This document shows positions 51,342 to 61,500 of a stretch of DNA of 64,000 bases, one piece after another; position 1 is the first letter of the stretch; every line of letters starts with the position of its first letter. The DNA is from Phytophthora sp. 'mugwort' (lineage: Eukaryota > Oomycota > Peronosporomycetes > Peronosporales > Peronosporaceae), in contig JAUCEF010000017.1 in the NCBI GenBank assembly GCA_033558025.1, positions 1,674,001 to 1,738,000 of the forward strand. Direction: 5' to 3'. The notes beneath the pieces were generated by a model. The model searched no databases. It was not told where the DNA came from and saw only the letters and a program-made list of their open reading frames with translations. The position numbers and the translations under genes are program-made.

Positions 51342-54215
51342 ATGCAGCTCTTCACTGCCGTGTTCGCAGTACTAGCTACTGCGAGATCCACACTGGCGTC
51401 GGTATCACCCAACGCCATGAACTCGATTGCTCGTACGCCTCAATTCGTTTCTCCCTCCACTTTTTTCCGGTATCCACGATTCATCTCAACTGTGCTTTGT
51501 GCTTCTTTCTATCAAGTTCAATGGAACTTTGATGACGGCAGAAACGGATGGGGTCAGTCCACGTCGCTGGAAATGGGAGTGGAAGTCGATGCCGGCGATG
51601 GCCGTCTCCGAGGAGTAGTGCTAAGTAGCGGAAATCCGACACTCGCCTTTGTGGACTCCCCAGAGCTGCGCGTGTATGTCGGTGCCGACGAGCGGGACTA
51701 CCTCGTCTTGCGAATGAAATATCTTGGTCAATGTGATCTCGCAATGATATCGTTAGAACGATCTCCGTCCGAATCAACCGTTTGGCCAGATGCCGATCCG
51801 CGAGTAATGAACGACCCCATTCGAATCCCTTTCAAGCTACACACCAACGTCTTAGAGCAGGAGGATCTATACTTTATACCTATCTGGAAGCATGTCACAG
51901 GGGTCATCCGTCGTGTACGTTTCCATCCATGCATCTCGCGGAATACCATCACTGGACAAAGCTTCTCGATTGACTGGGTAGCTTTCACCAAGGCGCCCGT
52001 TGTGACCAAAGTCCGCGGCTGTATCGACAAGTACTTTGACGACGACGGCGTCCCTGGACGCAGTGATACAGGCAAAACAGCACACCATAATTGTACGGAG
52101 ACGGAGCGTTGGGTCAACGGGTTTCATCCTTCCTCAGCGGCAATTTGCTCATCAATGAGGCTACCTCGAGCATCTACTTACAACTGCGTGCGCGAGGGCG
52201 GGGAGCTGATAACCATCAGTGGGAAACATTTTGGCACAGCTGATGCCGTCATTACCATTGACGGGGTCGAGTGCTTGGAGATTGTTCATGTTGTTCCAGA
52301 GGTGGAGTTACAGTGCCGACTACCTCCTGCAGCGTCAAAGTGGCTGGAGAAGCCAACATACCCGTCTGTAGTCCGCGTTTACAATGGACGTTTGCTGCAA
52401 TTGTTTGACGAGATTCCCTTGTTGTCGTATGCTGCGCCAGTAAGCGCACCTCCAAAGCCAATACTCTCCAACGTGGCAGCCCACGCACTCGATGTAAACT
52501 GGAAAGCACCTACTGATGTTTGGATGAGCATGACCGTCACCGGTTATCGTGTAGCCTGGAAGCTATGCACGGATGAAGCCTTCTCTATTAATCACGCGAT
52601 TGTGGTAGGAAACGTGACATCCACCACTCTGATCGAGCTTAAAAGTTCCACACGTTATCAGGTGAAGGTAACACCGTTGACGGAAAACCAGTGGAGATGG
52701 TCGAAGCAGTGGAAAGAGGTGGATTTGTACGGCCACCGTCAAATCTTGTCAAATGCTGTGATTGGCATTGACTCTTCCATCTCTTCTTGCGTGAAGACGC
52801 TCTCACAAGGTAAACCCCCTCCCAATCTTGTGTTTTATTTCGCTTCGATAATCATGATCTCCATACGATATGTCATCAACAGATTTCGCCTTTCCTCACT
52901 TCAGTGCTCGACTCTTGACAAATCTCAGCGCTTCACCTGAGGCAGTTGCTTTGCGGACGACGTCGACGCTCGGTCCTACCGGTGAAGTTGGAGACCAAGG
53001 GCACTTTGGATTGTACGTGAATGGTGATGCCCATGTACGTCAATTTTCTCCAGTCTTTGCGATCATTTGCATCAGGTTTGACTGTCGTGATTTCAAACAG
53101 GTTGAAAACTGCAATGCCTCAGTTTCGTGCTGCGATGGTTTTGATGCGACAGCTCCAAGCGGATCGACTGCAGCTACTGAAAGATGTTCCCATGTATGCT
53201 TCGAACGCGAGAGCCGTAGCGCCATCTTCATCAATGGATCAAGTCATCGCTCCTTGCCCACAAACGCCATGGCAGCCGTACCCTTTCCAGCGAAACAAGT
53301 GTATGTTTTTGACAAGTCTCAAAGACAACCAGGTGGTGCTGCACCAATTGCAATGGCATGTGGTCCAACATTGAGGCTCACAGCATCGCAATCCTTTCTC
53401 ACGGGAGCAGCTTGGTATCCACGACAAATGAACGTCCGAGAAGGGTTCAGCACCAGTTTTTCGTTTCGAGCAGCCAATCCATCAACGATGTGCAAGGTAA
53501 TGGACAACGTCCACACAAACTGCCGGTCTCGCGGTGGCGACGGGTTTGCTTTCGTTGTTCAGAACGACGTACAGCAGGAGCTTGCGTTAGGTTCGGGAGG
53601 CATGGCGCTTGGCTATGGTGGTCTCCAAAATGCACTCGCCATTGAGTTCGATACGTGGTTTAATCCTGAATTGCTTGATGTCTACGAGAACCACATCAGC
53701 GTACATGTCAGTGGAACTGGAGGAGTAGTGCAACCCAACCATACTCATTCTCTCGGCGCGACCAGCAACCTCCCAGACCTGACGGAGGACATTCACACAG
53801 TACGGATCACATACAACCCCAATCTTGACGAAAACATGTAAGCCCTTATGTCATTTCCGCCTGTACGGTCAGTGTGCGAGATTACCTGACGTTGTTGATG
53901 GAATGTTGCTGCAGGCTCTTTGACGGGGCGTTTACGGCCAGTACACTAGCTGGAAACTTCTTCTCCACAGGTGCCTGGAGGTCAGGTATCGGGCTGCTAG
54001 CGATTTATCTGGATGATATGAACAGTCCGGCGCTGACGGTACCATTACGAATCGAGAACACCCTTGAATTATTCCACGGTCGAGCATGGGTCGGCTTTAC
54101 TGGTGCAACGGGGGCAAATGCATGGCAAACACTCGATATCCTGTCGTGGGACTTCGACTCCTTGCGTCTTAATATCGTCACGACACCGCAGCTTGAGGTA
54201 GAATACATTCCGTAA
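51342..54215 (+). CDS. Secreted L-type-lectin protein with IPT/TIG and FN3 domains
   Basis: Four exons inferred: 51342-52809, 52883-53034, 53101-53837, 53915-54215. Introns are GT-AG and the phases agree. The chosen ATG (51342) begins a good signal peptide (MQLFTAVFAVLATARSTLA). The frame also has an earlier ATG at 51261, which would bury the signal. First comes a jelly-roll-like carbohydrate-binding region (WNFDDGRNGW to FSIDWVAFTK). Next is an IPT/TIG domain (NCVREGGELITISGKHFGTA, VELQCRLPPA), then a fibronectin III domain (PPKPILSNVAAHALDVNWKA, GYRVAWKLC, YQVKVTPL). Last is a legume-type lectin domain (GDGFAFVVQ, MALGYGGLQNALAIEFDTWF, ENHISVHVSG, and the last exon WVGFTGATG, then LDILSWDFDSL). 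It is predicted extracellular and sugar-binding. Intron 2 (53035-53100) is 66 bp without a stop, so it may be retained. Confidence 0.82.
52810..52882 (+). other. Intron 1 of the lectin gene
   Basis: 73 bp, CAAG|GTAAAC to CAACAG|ATTTC. Removal joins phase 1, restoring DFAFPHFSARLL. Confidence 0.75.
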
Positions 54216-54230
54216 AATACCAGCAACCTG

Positions 54231-54428
54231 ATGGCAAAATCTCTAGCCATGGATCAACATTCGTTAGTCAGAAGCAACAAAGAGATAAAAAAAAACGAGC
54301 AGCAGAGAGCAACTAAACGACACACAGTTTTGGTTCGACATGCACTCGCGTGTATTCTCACACTTCTCTTGGTATTCTTGCTGTCCTGCGGGTGCGCGCG
54401 TAGGTCTCTTGCTTGCTCACGAATCTAA
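54231..54428 (+). CDS. Small ORF with a membrane segment, uncertain
   Basis: A 65-residue frame starting 16 bp after the lectin stop. It has a charged N-terminus (RSNKEIKKNEQQRATKR) and a strong hydrophobic segment, HALACILTLLLVFLLSCGC. It could be a missed terminal exon giving the lectin protein a membrane anchor, or chance. No splice pair that would join it neatly was found. Confidence 0.25.
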   Translation: MAKSLAMDQHSLVRSNKEIKKNEQQRATKRHTVLVRHALACILTLLLVFLLSCGCARRSLACSRI

Positions 54429-54622
54429 TAAGTATTTGGTTCCGACTGCAAGAGCCAAAACAGAAAACGAAGCGACAATTTGGTGTCGCTCCATTTCGAA
54501 CTGCCATATCCATCCAAACGATCTCCACGCTCCTAACGGTATTCCAATCCAACCGTGATAGAGAGGTACTGTACTAGCCCCTCTACCCAGTATTCGCAGC
54601 ATTCAGTCCTTCCGCTGACGTT

Positions 54623-56020
54623 TTAGTACGAGATTTTGTTCTCACGAAGCAGCTTCTCCAGCTGTGCAATTCGTGCGTTAGCAGTCTCCAATTCGGCCTT
54701 AAGTTTGCCTTCGGGCGTGTTGTCCGTTTTACCACCACCGCGTGCGAAACGAGCCACGCGTGCTGCAATACCAGCTCCAACGCTGTTGGACTTAGATGCA
54801 GAACGTGAACGTTTGCCATCATTGGTAATCTTACCCTGCATCTCGGGACGCAGAGACATCAGCACCGGAGAATTGTCGGCTCCACCCATCCAGTCGTCGG
54901 CAGTCATCGAGGGAATGCCGGCGTACGTGTCAGGGAAAATATCGTCCTGGAACGCGTCCGACTTACGCGGCACGAACACGTGCAGCGGTTCAATAGCATT
55001 CGACGTCAGCTTCAGTAGACGCGTAGTTTCGCACTTCATGATGTCGCAACCGCGCTTAGGAATCATAGCCATACCCTTCGCAGAGGTCGTTGAACGGTAC
55101 TCACTGATGGGGAACGCGAACGGTTCGCCCTCTGACATCTCGTAGTAGCGAATGTTACCGTCACCCTTACCACACAGGTACAGGAGGTTCGTGTCAGGGT
55201 CGTAGAACGGCATGATGACTCCGGCAGCCTGGTCAATGTCCACCTTCTTGAGCTCCTTGTCCAGATTGCGCGGGTCCCAAACCTTGAACTGACGCTGGCT
55301 CTGGCGCGTGAAGCCCACCGTGACGAACGTCTCTTTGTCGCCAAGGAAACTCATCTTGACACTCTTCGTACCCATGTGAGCGTTCTCCTTCTGCGCGGCG
55401 ACCTGGCCGGAACGGGCGTCATACAGACGCACAACCTTGTCCTTACAGGAGGTGGCGAGCAGGCTGCCGGTCCAGCTCCAAGCCAAGTCCTGGATCAAGT
55501 TCTCTCCGTGGTCCTCTAACTTGACGATCTCGGCACCCTTCTCGATATCCCACAGTCGCACGGAAAAGTCAGCCGATGTACTGGCCAGCACGTTGTTGGC
55601 CGTGGGGTGGAACTTGATGAGTGTAACCTTGCGACCATGGCCCGTGAGGTCCACGAGTGGATCGACGCACGTCTCGGCGAGTCCTCCCTCGGGGATGCCC
55701 CAGATCTTGATAGTGGAGTCGTCCGAAGCTGAAGCGATCAGATGTTCGTGGAAAGGATTGAAATCAAAATCCAAAATCGCGCCGCGATGGCCCGAAATGA
55801 GCGGGAAGTCCGGGTCAAACTTGCCCACCTTTTCGTAGGGCACCACGGCCATGGCGCCGCCTCCGGCCTGGATGGACACAGCAAAGAACTTGGTATTGCC
55901 CTTGATATAGTTCTGCTCGCCTGTGGCCGTGGCCAACCGCACATTAGTGTAGCAGAACTCGAGCTTGGCCGGCTCGACGTACACGTGACGGAACTTGCTC
56001 TGGCGCACGAAGTGACTCAT
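54623..56020 (-). CDS. Coronin, actin-binding WD40 protein
   Basis: 465 residues from the ATG at 56020, chosen because coronins begin with M-S-x-x-V-R-x-S-K-F-R-H-V (here MSHFVRQSKFRHVYV); the open frame extends 16 codons upstream. The WD40 beta-propeller follows (LISGHRGAILDFDFNPFHEH, ASDDSTIKIWGIP, VLASTSADFSVRLWDIEKG, LLATSCKDKVVRLYDARSG, FKVWDPRNL). Next is the conserved coronin extension (YYEMSEGEPF, MIPKRGCDIMKCE, PRKSDAFQDDIFPDT). A basic linker and a C-terminal coiled coil (KLKAELETANARIAQLEKLL) for oligomerisation end it. Short coronins of this type bundle F-actin and regulate Arp2/3 at the cell cortex. It is a single exon, as is usual in oomycetes. Confidence 0.95.
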   Translation of the reverse strand: MSHFVRQSKFRHVYVEPAKLEFCYTNVRLATATGEQNYIKGNTKFFAVSIQAGGGAMAVVPYEKVGKFDPDFPLISGHRGAILDFDFNPFHEHLIASASDDSTIKIWGIPEGGLAETCVDPLVDLTGHGRKVTLIKFHPTANNVLASTSADFSVRLWDIEKGAEIVKLEDHGENLIQDLAWSWTGSLLATSCKDKVVRLYDARSGQVAAQKENAHMGTKSVKMSFLGDKETFVTVGFTRQSQRQFKVWDPRNLDKELKKVDIDQAAGVIMPFYDPDTNLLYLCGKGDGNIRYYEMSEGEPFAFPISEYRSTTSAKGMAMIPKRGCDIMKCETTRLLKLTSNAIEPLHVFVPRKSDAFQDDIFPDTYAGIPSMTADDWMGGADNSPVLMSLRPEMQGKITNDGKRSRSASKSNSVGAGIAARVARFARGGGKTDNTPEGKLKAELETANARIAQLEKLLRENKISY

Positions 56021-56029
56021 GGTTCCAGA

Positions 56030-57250
56030 TGGCTGTCGTGCTCTAGCGGACTGTGCAGACAGCATCAAATGACAGCACAGATAGGAATCAGAATCATATA
56101 ATCATATTACAGGAATAAAATAAATCCATCTTCCGTGTCCGCACTCCACGCCGCCTTCCTCGCTCCGACGAGCTTTGGCAGCGGCTGTGACGCGCGGACG
56201 AGCGGAAATCCCATGCAGAATCAGACGCCGCATGCAGCACACATGGATGCACCGTATCACACAGCGTCAGCGCTGCGCGAGGGTCACCCCATTGAGAGGA
56301 GAACGAACGAAGAGACTTGACTCACCTCTTGGGCTGCTTTCTTGAATATGCACAGCGGGGGGAGACCAGGAAACCCTACCACACGAAGGCAAGTACCGTG
56401 CATGACAATGGGACAGAATAATACGACCGAGTTGTGGGCTTGTATTTAGACGAGACCATTGCAGTAAAGTGAAGGGGAATGGACCGAAGCAACAACACTT
56501 TGCAACCCATTATGTCACTATTGTAAAATCTATAAAATGCAGGGGAAACTTCTGACAATACGAGCACTTGGTAGTACTATTGTTTGTTTCCTAAAATATT
56601 ACAGCGATTAGTAATATATTTTGCAAATAATTTTATATTTGTTATAATTTTGGGAAACAAACAACACTATTATCTGCCTTCGTGAATATCAATTTATCAA
56701 AGCGATCGGACCAGTCTGCAGGAAGGCCCCTTCGTAAGCTGCATTTTTTTGTATCGCGGGCATGGCAGTCTAAAGGGAAGCGTTGTTCTACCTGCGCTGC
56801 AACAAATCAGTGGAGCGCGCCAGGGCCGGCGCGGATTATTTGGGCGTGGGCAGTCCCAATCTGTCCTTAACATTTTTTTTGTTGGCGTCGTTCAGCAGCG
56901 TCAGTCAGCTATACTCGTAGGAAATGCCTACGAATGCGTCGGGATGGACTGTTGATTCCATCGTTTCTTACAACAATTCATGTGCGTGCTGATACGTTCA
57001 TTTCCCATCGAATCTACCATTTTTGAGAAAAATAAATTCGGACTGAAAGTGGCAACAAGTGACAGAATTAATGCCACGCCTGCAAAACTACTGGTAAAAA
57101 AAAAAAACTAATAAGCCTGCGGTGTGAAAAGTTAAGACTCTAGATAATACCTTGAGTGCCTGTAGAAATCAACAGTCAATTAAGCCACCATATGAATCTA
57201 AAAGTATACTGTACACCATATTACTACTCCTGTATTTGCATTCCCAGGAC
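56030..57250. other. Divergent intergenic region
   Basis: Lies between the 5' ends of coronin (minus) and the translin-family gene (plus), so it should contain both promoters. It is AT-rich at 56540-56700 and 57080-57120 (A12 run near 57100). No recognised gene; frames are short. Confidence 0.45.
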
Positions 57251-57253
57251 TGG

Positions 57254-58394
57254 ATGAAGCGCATGCAGTCCGAGTCCACCGACGCCGCCGCGGCTCCGAA
57301 CACGGAGCTGCTGAATCGCCAGGACTTCATCGACATGAACCAAGGTGCGTCACAGTCCTGCTCACCTCTCGCCACGTTCTCTGCCTCCTAACTCTTCCTT
57401 TGTAATACCCAGAGATGCACAAGTACGACGAGATGCGAGAGAAGATCATCAAGCGATCGCGAGAAATCCTCAAGGCCAGGTACAGATACAGTATTTGTAC
57501 TAGCCTGTATATACCTGCATAAGAAATACAACTGGGCACAATCACCCGTTTACTCACTCGCTCGCTGTCTTTTATGCGTCCACGACGACGACGCTACACC
57601 ACAGCAAGCAGGCGATCTTCGCGTTGCATCGTGCGGACAAGACGGAAGCTTTGAAGCTGCTGGGCGACGCCGAAAAGGTCGCATTCCCATAGTGAACGTC
57701 AGTGTCATTGTTGCAGGTGGTGTTTTATTAACGATGTATAACGTTACGCAGGTCATTCCGGAGCTGGTGGTGCTGACGGAGAAGAACCCGTCGCTGCGGG
57801 ACGGAGCCCTGTCGTCCTCTCTCGAAGAATATGCGGAGGCCAAATGTTTCTGTTATTACCTTGATACCAAGTGTCTACTACCGCGTCGGGAGGTGCCGAT
57901 CGTTCAAAAGAACGAATATCTGGGCGGTGTCATCGACTTCACCGGTGAGACGAGGGGGGCGGGGCTGTTTTCAGCTGCTTGGCTGCTATGGAAATGTTGC
58001 ACAGAGTTGACGAGTGGTTTGTGCAGGTGAATTAATGCGATACGCAGTTGTCAAGGCGACTGCGAGAGAGGTGGACGAGGTGAAGCGATGCAAAGCGATG
58101 GTTGAAGCCATTTCCGGGGAGCTCATCCAGTTCGACTTCCGAAACGGCCCGCTGCGTCGCAAGTTCGACTCGGTCAAGTACAATCTGCGCAAGCTGGAGG
58201 TAGATTTTGGACATGTTAGGATGTCGTTATAGCGGTCTCTATTAACATCAGGGTATTGACTATGTTTTTTGCTGCCATTCCATGTACAGAATACACTGTA
58301 CGAGCTGTCGTTGGTCACGAATTCGGGCCTGACTCTACAGGCACATTCGGTGCAGGAATTGCCGACGGATTCAACTCGCAAAGACGAGGAATAA
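57254..58394 (+). CDS. Translin-family nucleic-acid-binding protein
   Basis: Six exons inferred: 57254-57344, 57413-57479, 57605-57677, 57752-57944, 58027-58199, 58290-58394. All introns are GT-AG, 67-125 bp, and phases agree for a 233-residue protein, near translin's usual 228. Helical landmarks: MHKYDEMREKIIKRSREILK, QAIFALHRADK, GALSSSLEEYAEAKCFCYYL (the acidic EYxEA motif), NEYLGGVIDFTGELMRYAV (the conserved G-V-x-D-x-T-G-E-L-M-R core) and FDSVKYNLRKLENTLYELSL. Translin and its partner TRAX form the C3PO ring that binds RNA or DNA and helps small-RNA and tRNA processing. I cannot decide between translin and TRAX. A CCCAG just before the first exon (57246) could be an acceptor, so a further 5' exon is possible. 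Confidence 0.85.
57345..57412 (+). other. Intron 1 of the translin gene
   Basis: CAAG|GTGCGT to CCCAG|AGATG. Removal gives DMNQEMHKYDEM without a frame change. The other four introns (57480-57604, 57678-57751, 57945-58026, 58200-58289) have the same GT-AG form. Confidence 0.75.
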
Positions 58395-58560
58395 CAAGTG
58401 GGTAGGAAGAGAAAAAGAAAGCTGGAAGAGGCTTTTGAAGGACCACGTGGTGGAAATACAGCATTAATCGAAACTCCAGGGTATCGCGGGTTTCTACATG
58501 AACGTCGGTCACTTTGGCACAACTTATAAACTGGAGAACGTCGTTGAACGATATCGTATA

Positions 58561-61500
58561 TCAAGTTGTTGTCGTGGCTGAGGAATCTACTTGAACGCTT
58601 GTTGACGTCTTTTTCACCTTCAAAGCTTCCTTGGACTCATTGTGCTTGTGTGAGAAGAAGTGACTGGGCAATAGCCCCCTCCATCCCGTCTTTTGGCTTT
58701 TTACAACATGCCCAGCACCAGTCTCAACAAGAGCTAGCAACCGCGCAGCTTCCAAAGGGTCTTTTCCAGCAACTTCAAGCGCGTGTTGGAGAGTGAAATG
58801 CTCTGAGCAGAACGAGACACCAGGAACATCAAGCACAAGGGCGCGACGCCGACAGTGTAGGACGGCACAGCGCTTTCTCCCATCAGGTGTGTCCGCCTTG
58901 TTATTTTTGCTCTGTTTGGTCTTCTTTTGCTGTGTTTTTTTGCTTGTCCTCTTGCTTGTCACAGCCCCTTCCTCTTCGAGCAGAGCTGCTGCCAGTCGCT
59001 TGGCTTCGTGCTCGGCTATCTCAGCATCTCGTCGCCGTTTGGCACGCACCTGTTCTTCAAGTGCAAGGATCTCGTGCGGCATTTCGGTCGGCACGTGGAC
59101 CATCGTGAACGTGTGATCGGAGCGTTTTCCCTTGCTATGGAAGCGCTCAAAGCAGCCTGGATTCCCCATCCAGCGCACACTGCAGTAGCGGTCATTACAC
59201 GTGGCGCATTCCCGATCAGCAGCTTTGCCGCATTCCACACATAGTCCCCGATCTCCGAGCAATTCGCGTCGCTTTTCAGTCAAGGCCGTCTCCACACAGA
59301 CAAGCGCGTGTCGACTGCTTTGGACGCCAGTTGAGGACGAGGAGCTCCAGTGGCAGACTGCACAAAGCGTCTGAGCACAAAACTCGCAGCGCTCGTCCCC
59401 TCGACGTGCATGACATTGCTCGCAGTAGACGTCACCAGGTTCCAGTGGCTGTGCGAGCAGTTCCATCGTGTGCGTCTTCCCGTCAGCACGTCGACCACGA
59501 GCATGTGTGCGTGCCATACACGACTCGCAGAGTGCGTCTTGGCAAGTGAGGCATCGCTGGTTTGCCACCCTCATTTCGCACTCGACACATGGAGAAGCAT
59601 GGGTGGCATACCATTCACGTGCATGGCGCGAGCGGGTTTTGCCTCGAGCGTGGACTCGCGTGAAGCACCGGTCGCAGTAGTGCTCGTTGCAAGGTAAACA
59701 ACGGAGAATTGATGGTCTCGAGCACTCAACACAGCGGAAGAACTGGGTGTGCAACGGGTTTAATACCATGTACGTGTGCCAACTCAAGTCATCCGAGCTA
59801 GCCGCCGCTGTAGTGGGGAAATGACGATCATAGAAGCACGCGAGGCAGAAATCCACATAGTCGCCGGCGACGGAGTAGCATTCGTTACAGCGGCGAGCGG
59901 CGCGTTCCACAGCGCAAAGGCTGCAAGCAACCCACGGCGCCTCGGTCACAGGCCCCGTGTTCGCTGTACGGGCGCGTCGAGAAGCAGGCAGGTAATGCGG
60001 CCATGCCAGCATCCACCGTTTTGTGACACGATCCTGAATCATGGGACGGAATGGCAAAATCCCACCGGAGACTTCATCGCGAGGTTCTTCGAGCAACTTT
60101 TCGTCTGTGGGCGTGTAGACAATGAAGAAAGTGCTCGTGCGTTTATCCAGGCGTTGCTCATACGGAGATTGCTGCTGAGACTCAAGCAGAGCACGAACTT
60201 CCCGTGCCCCCCATGATCTCCATGCACACTGAATGATCGTTGCTGCTCCTGCACGGGCTTTTTGAGTTGCGATGTACCAACGACGCACACGGAGCATGCG
60301 GAAGAGTGTTTGACACACAAGAGCAGTGCGTTCCCAGGCGAGCACTCGTTCGAGAGCTTCTTCGCGGAGGTAAAGAGCCATTTGAGCGTACGAGAAGGAT
60401 GTTTTCGCGTCATTCTCCCAGAGACCTTTGACAATGCCGAGCGGGTATCGAGATAAAGCTTGCTGCAGATACCGTTCTTCGACGTGGGGAGAGATTGGCA
60501 CGACAGGAATGGCTACTATTGTAGCAGAAGTTGACGCCATGCTCTCTTCAGTATCAACACGTGACGGTGAAGCTCCTACAGGTGAAAATGATGATGTGGG
60601 TGCTGCTATTAACCTTTGGGGCATTCGTAACACTGCTGAAAGTTCCCGCTGAAGTGTCGTAAGTCTGAGATTGGCAGCGTATACCACACAACGCTCAGCA
60701 CAGCGTCGATACAAGTCGAAGATGTCTTTTTCCTGTGACTCACATGTGGCTATCGCTAAGGAAGCGACTTCACCGACGTTTGCAATCGCATCATCGGGGC
60801 GACCTGCATAGCGACGAAGATGCATCTGGAGCTGTCGATACGAAATTGGAGTCGTCGAGCTTCGCAACGCACGGAGTAGACCAACAACACGTCCCTGCTG
60901 GTTCGGGTAACTTTGAGTCACGAGCTGCGAGATCACACGCTCGGTTGGTAGAATGTTGAACGGGTGTTTAGTGCTGGTAGGAACGGATGTCTCTCTCATA
61001 CAGCTTTGTGGGGATCGACGCGACCGAATTTGAGGAAAAAGTGGCACCAAAGCCGCTTCTTCCTTGCTCCAGCCCAAGGTTTTGGCCTGTTGCTCTGATG
61101 AAACTGTGGTCAATAGCTCCTGGAGTGGAAGCTTCCCCAACGACGACGTGACGTACTTAGTAAGCCCAAATCTACTCAGAAACACGGCCGATGTCATACC
61201 TTCCAGTGAATACCCCACCCAACCGACTCGTGCTGCTCGCTGGATGGTATCTCGAACGACGGTCACGAGCGAGATCGTTTCGAGTTTACTCTCACGCGTG
61301 TTGATGGCTACGAGCATCCGACCAAGTGACTGAATGCGGATAGCTGCAAATTGCTCATCGAACGAGTAATCCGGACGATCCCAGGAGGTCTCGAGCGTGT
61401 TCTTGTTGAAGAAATACGAGCGTGGTGGTGTCTTGGACGGCACTTGTTCCCAACCGAATCGCAGACTCATCATGGTGTATCGTAACCTGCTCGCTGGTTG

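Noticed and set aside
54231..54428. Last exon supplying a membrane anchor to the lectin protein
   Set aside because: Not accepted as part of the gene model: the lectin frame ends at a clear stop and no credible donor and acceptor pair joins the two; kept only as an uncertain small ORF.
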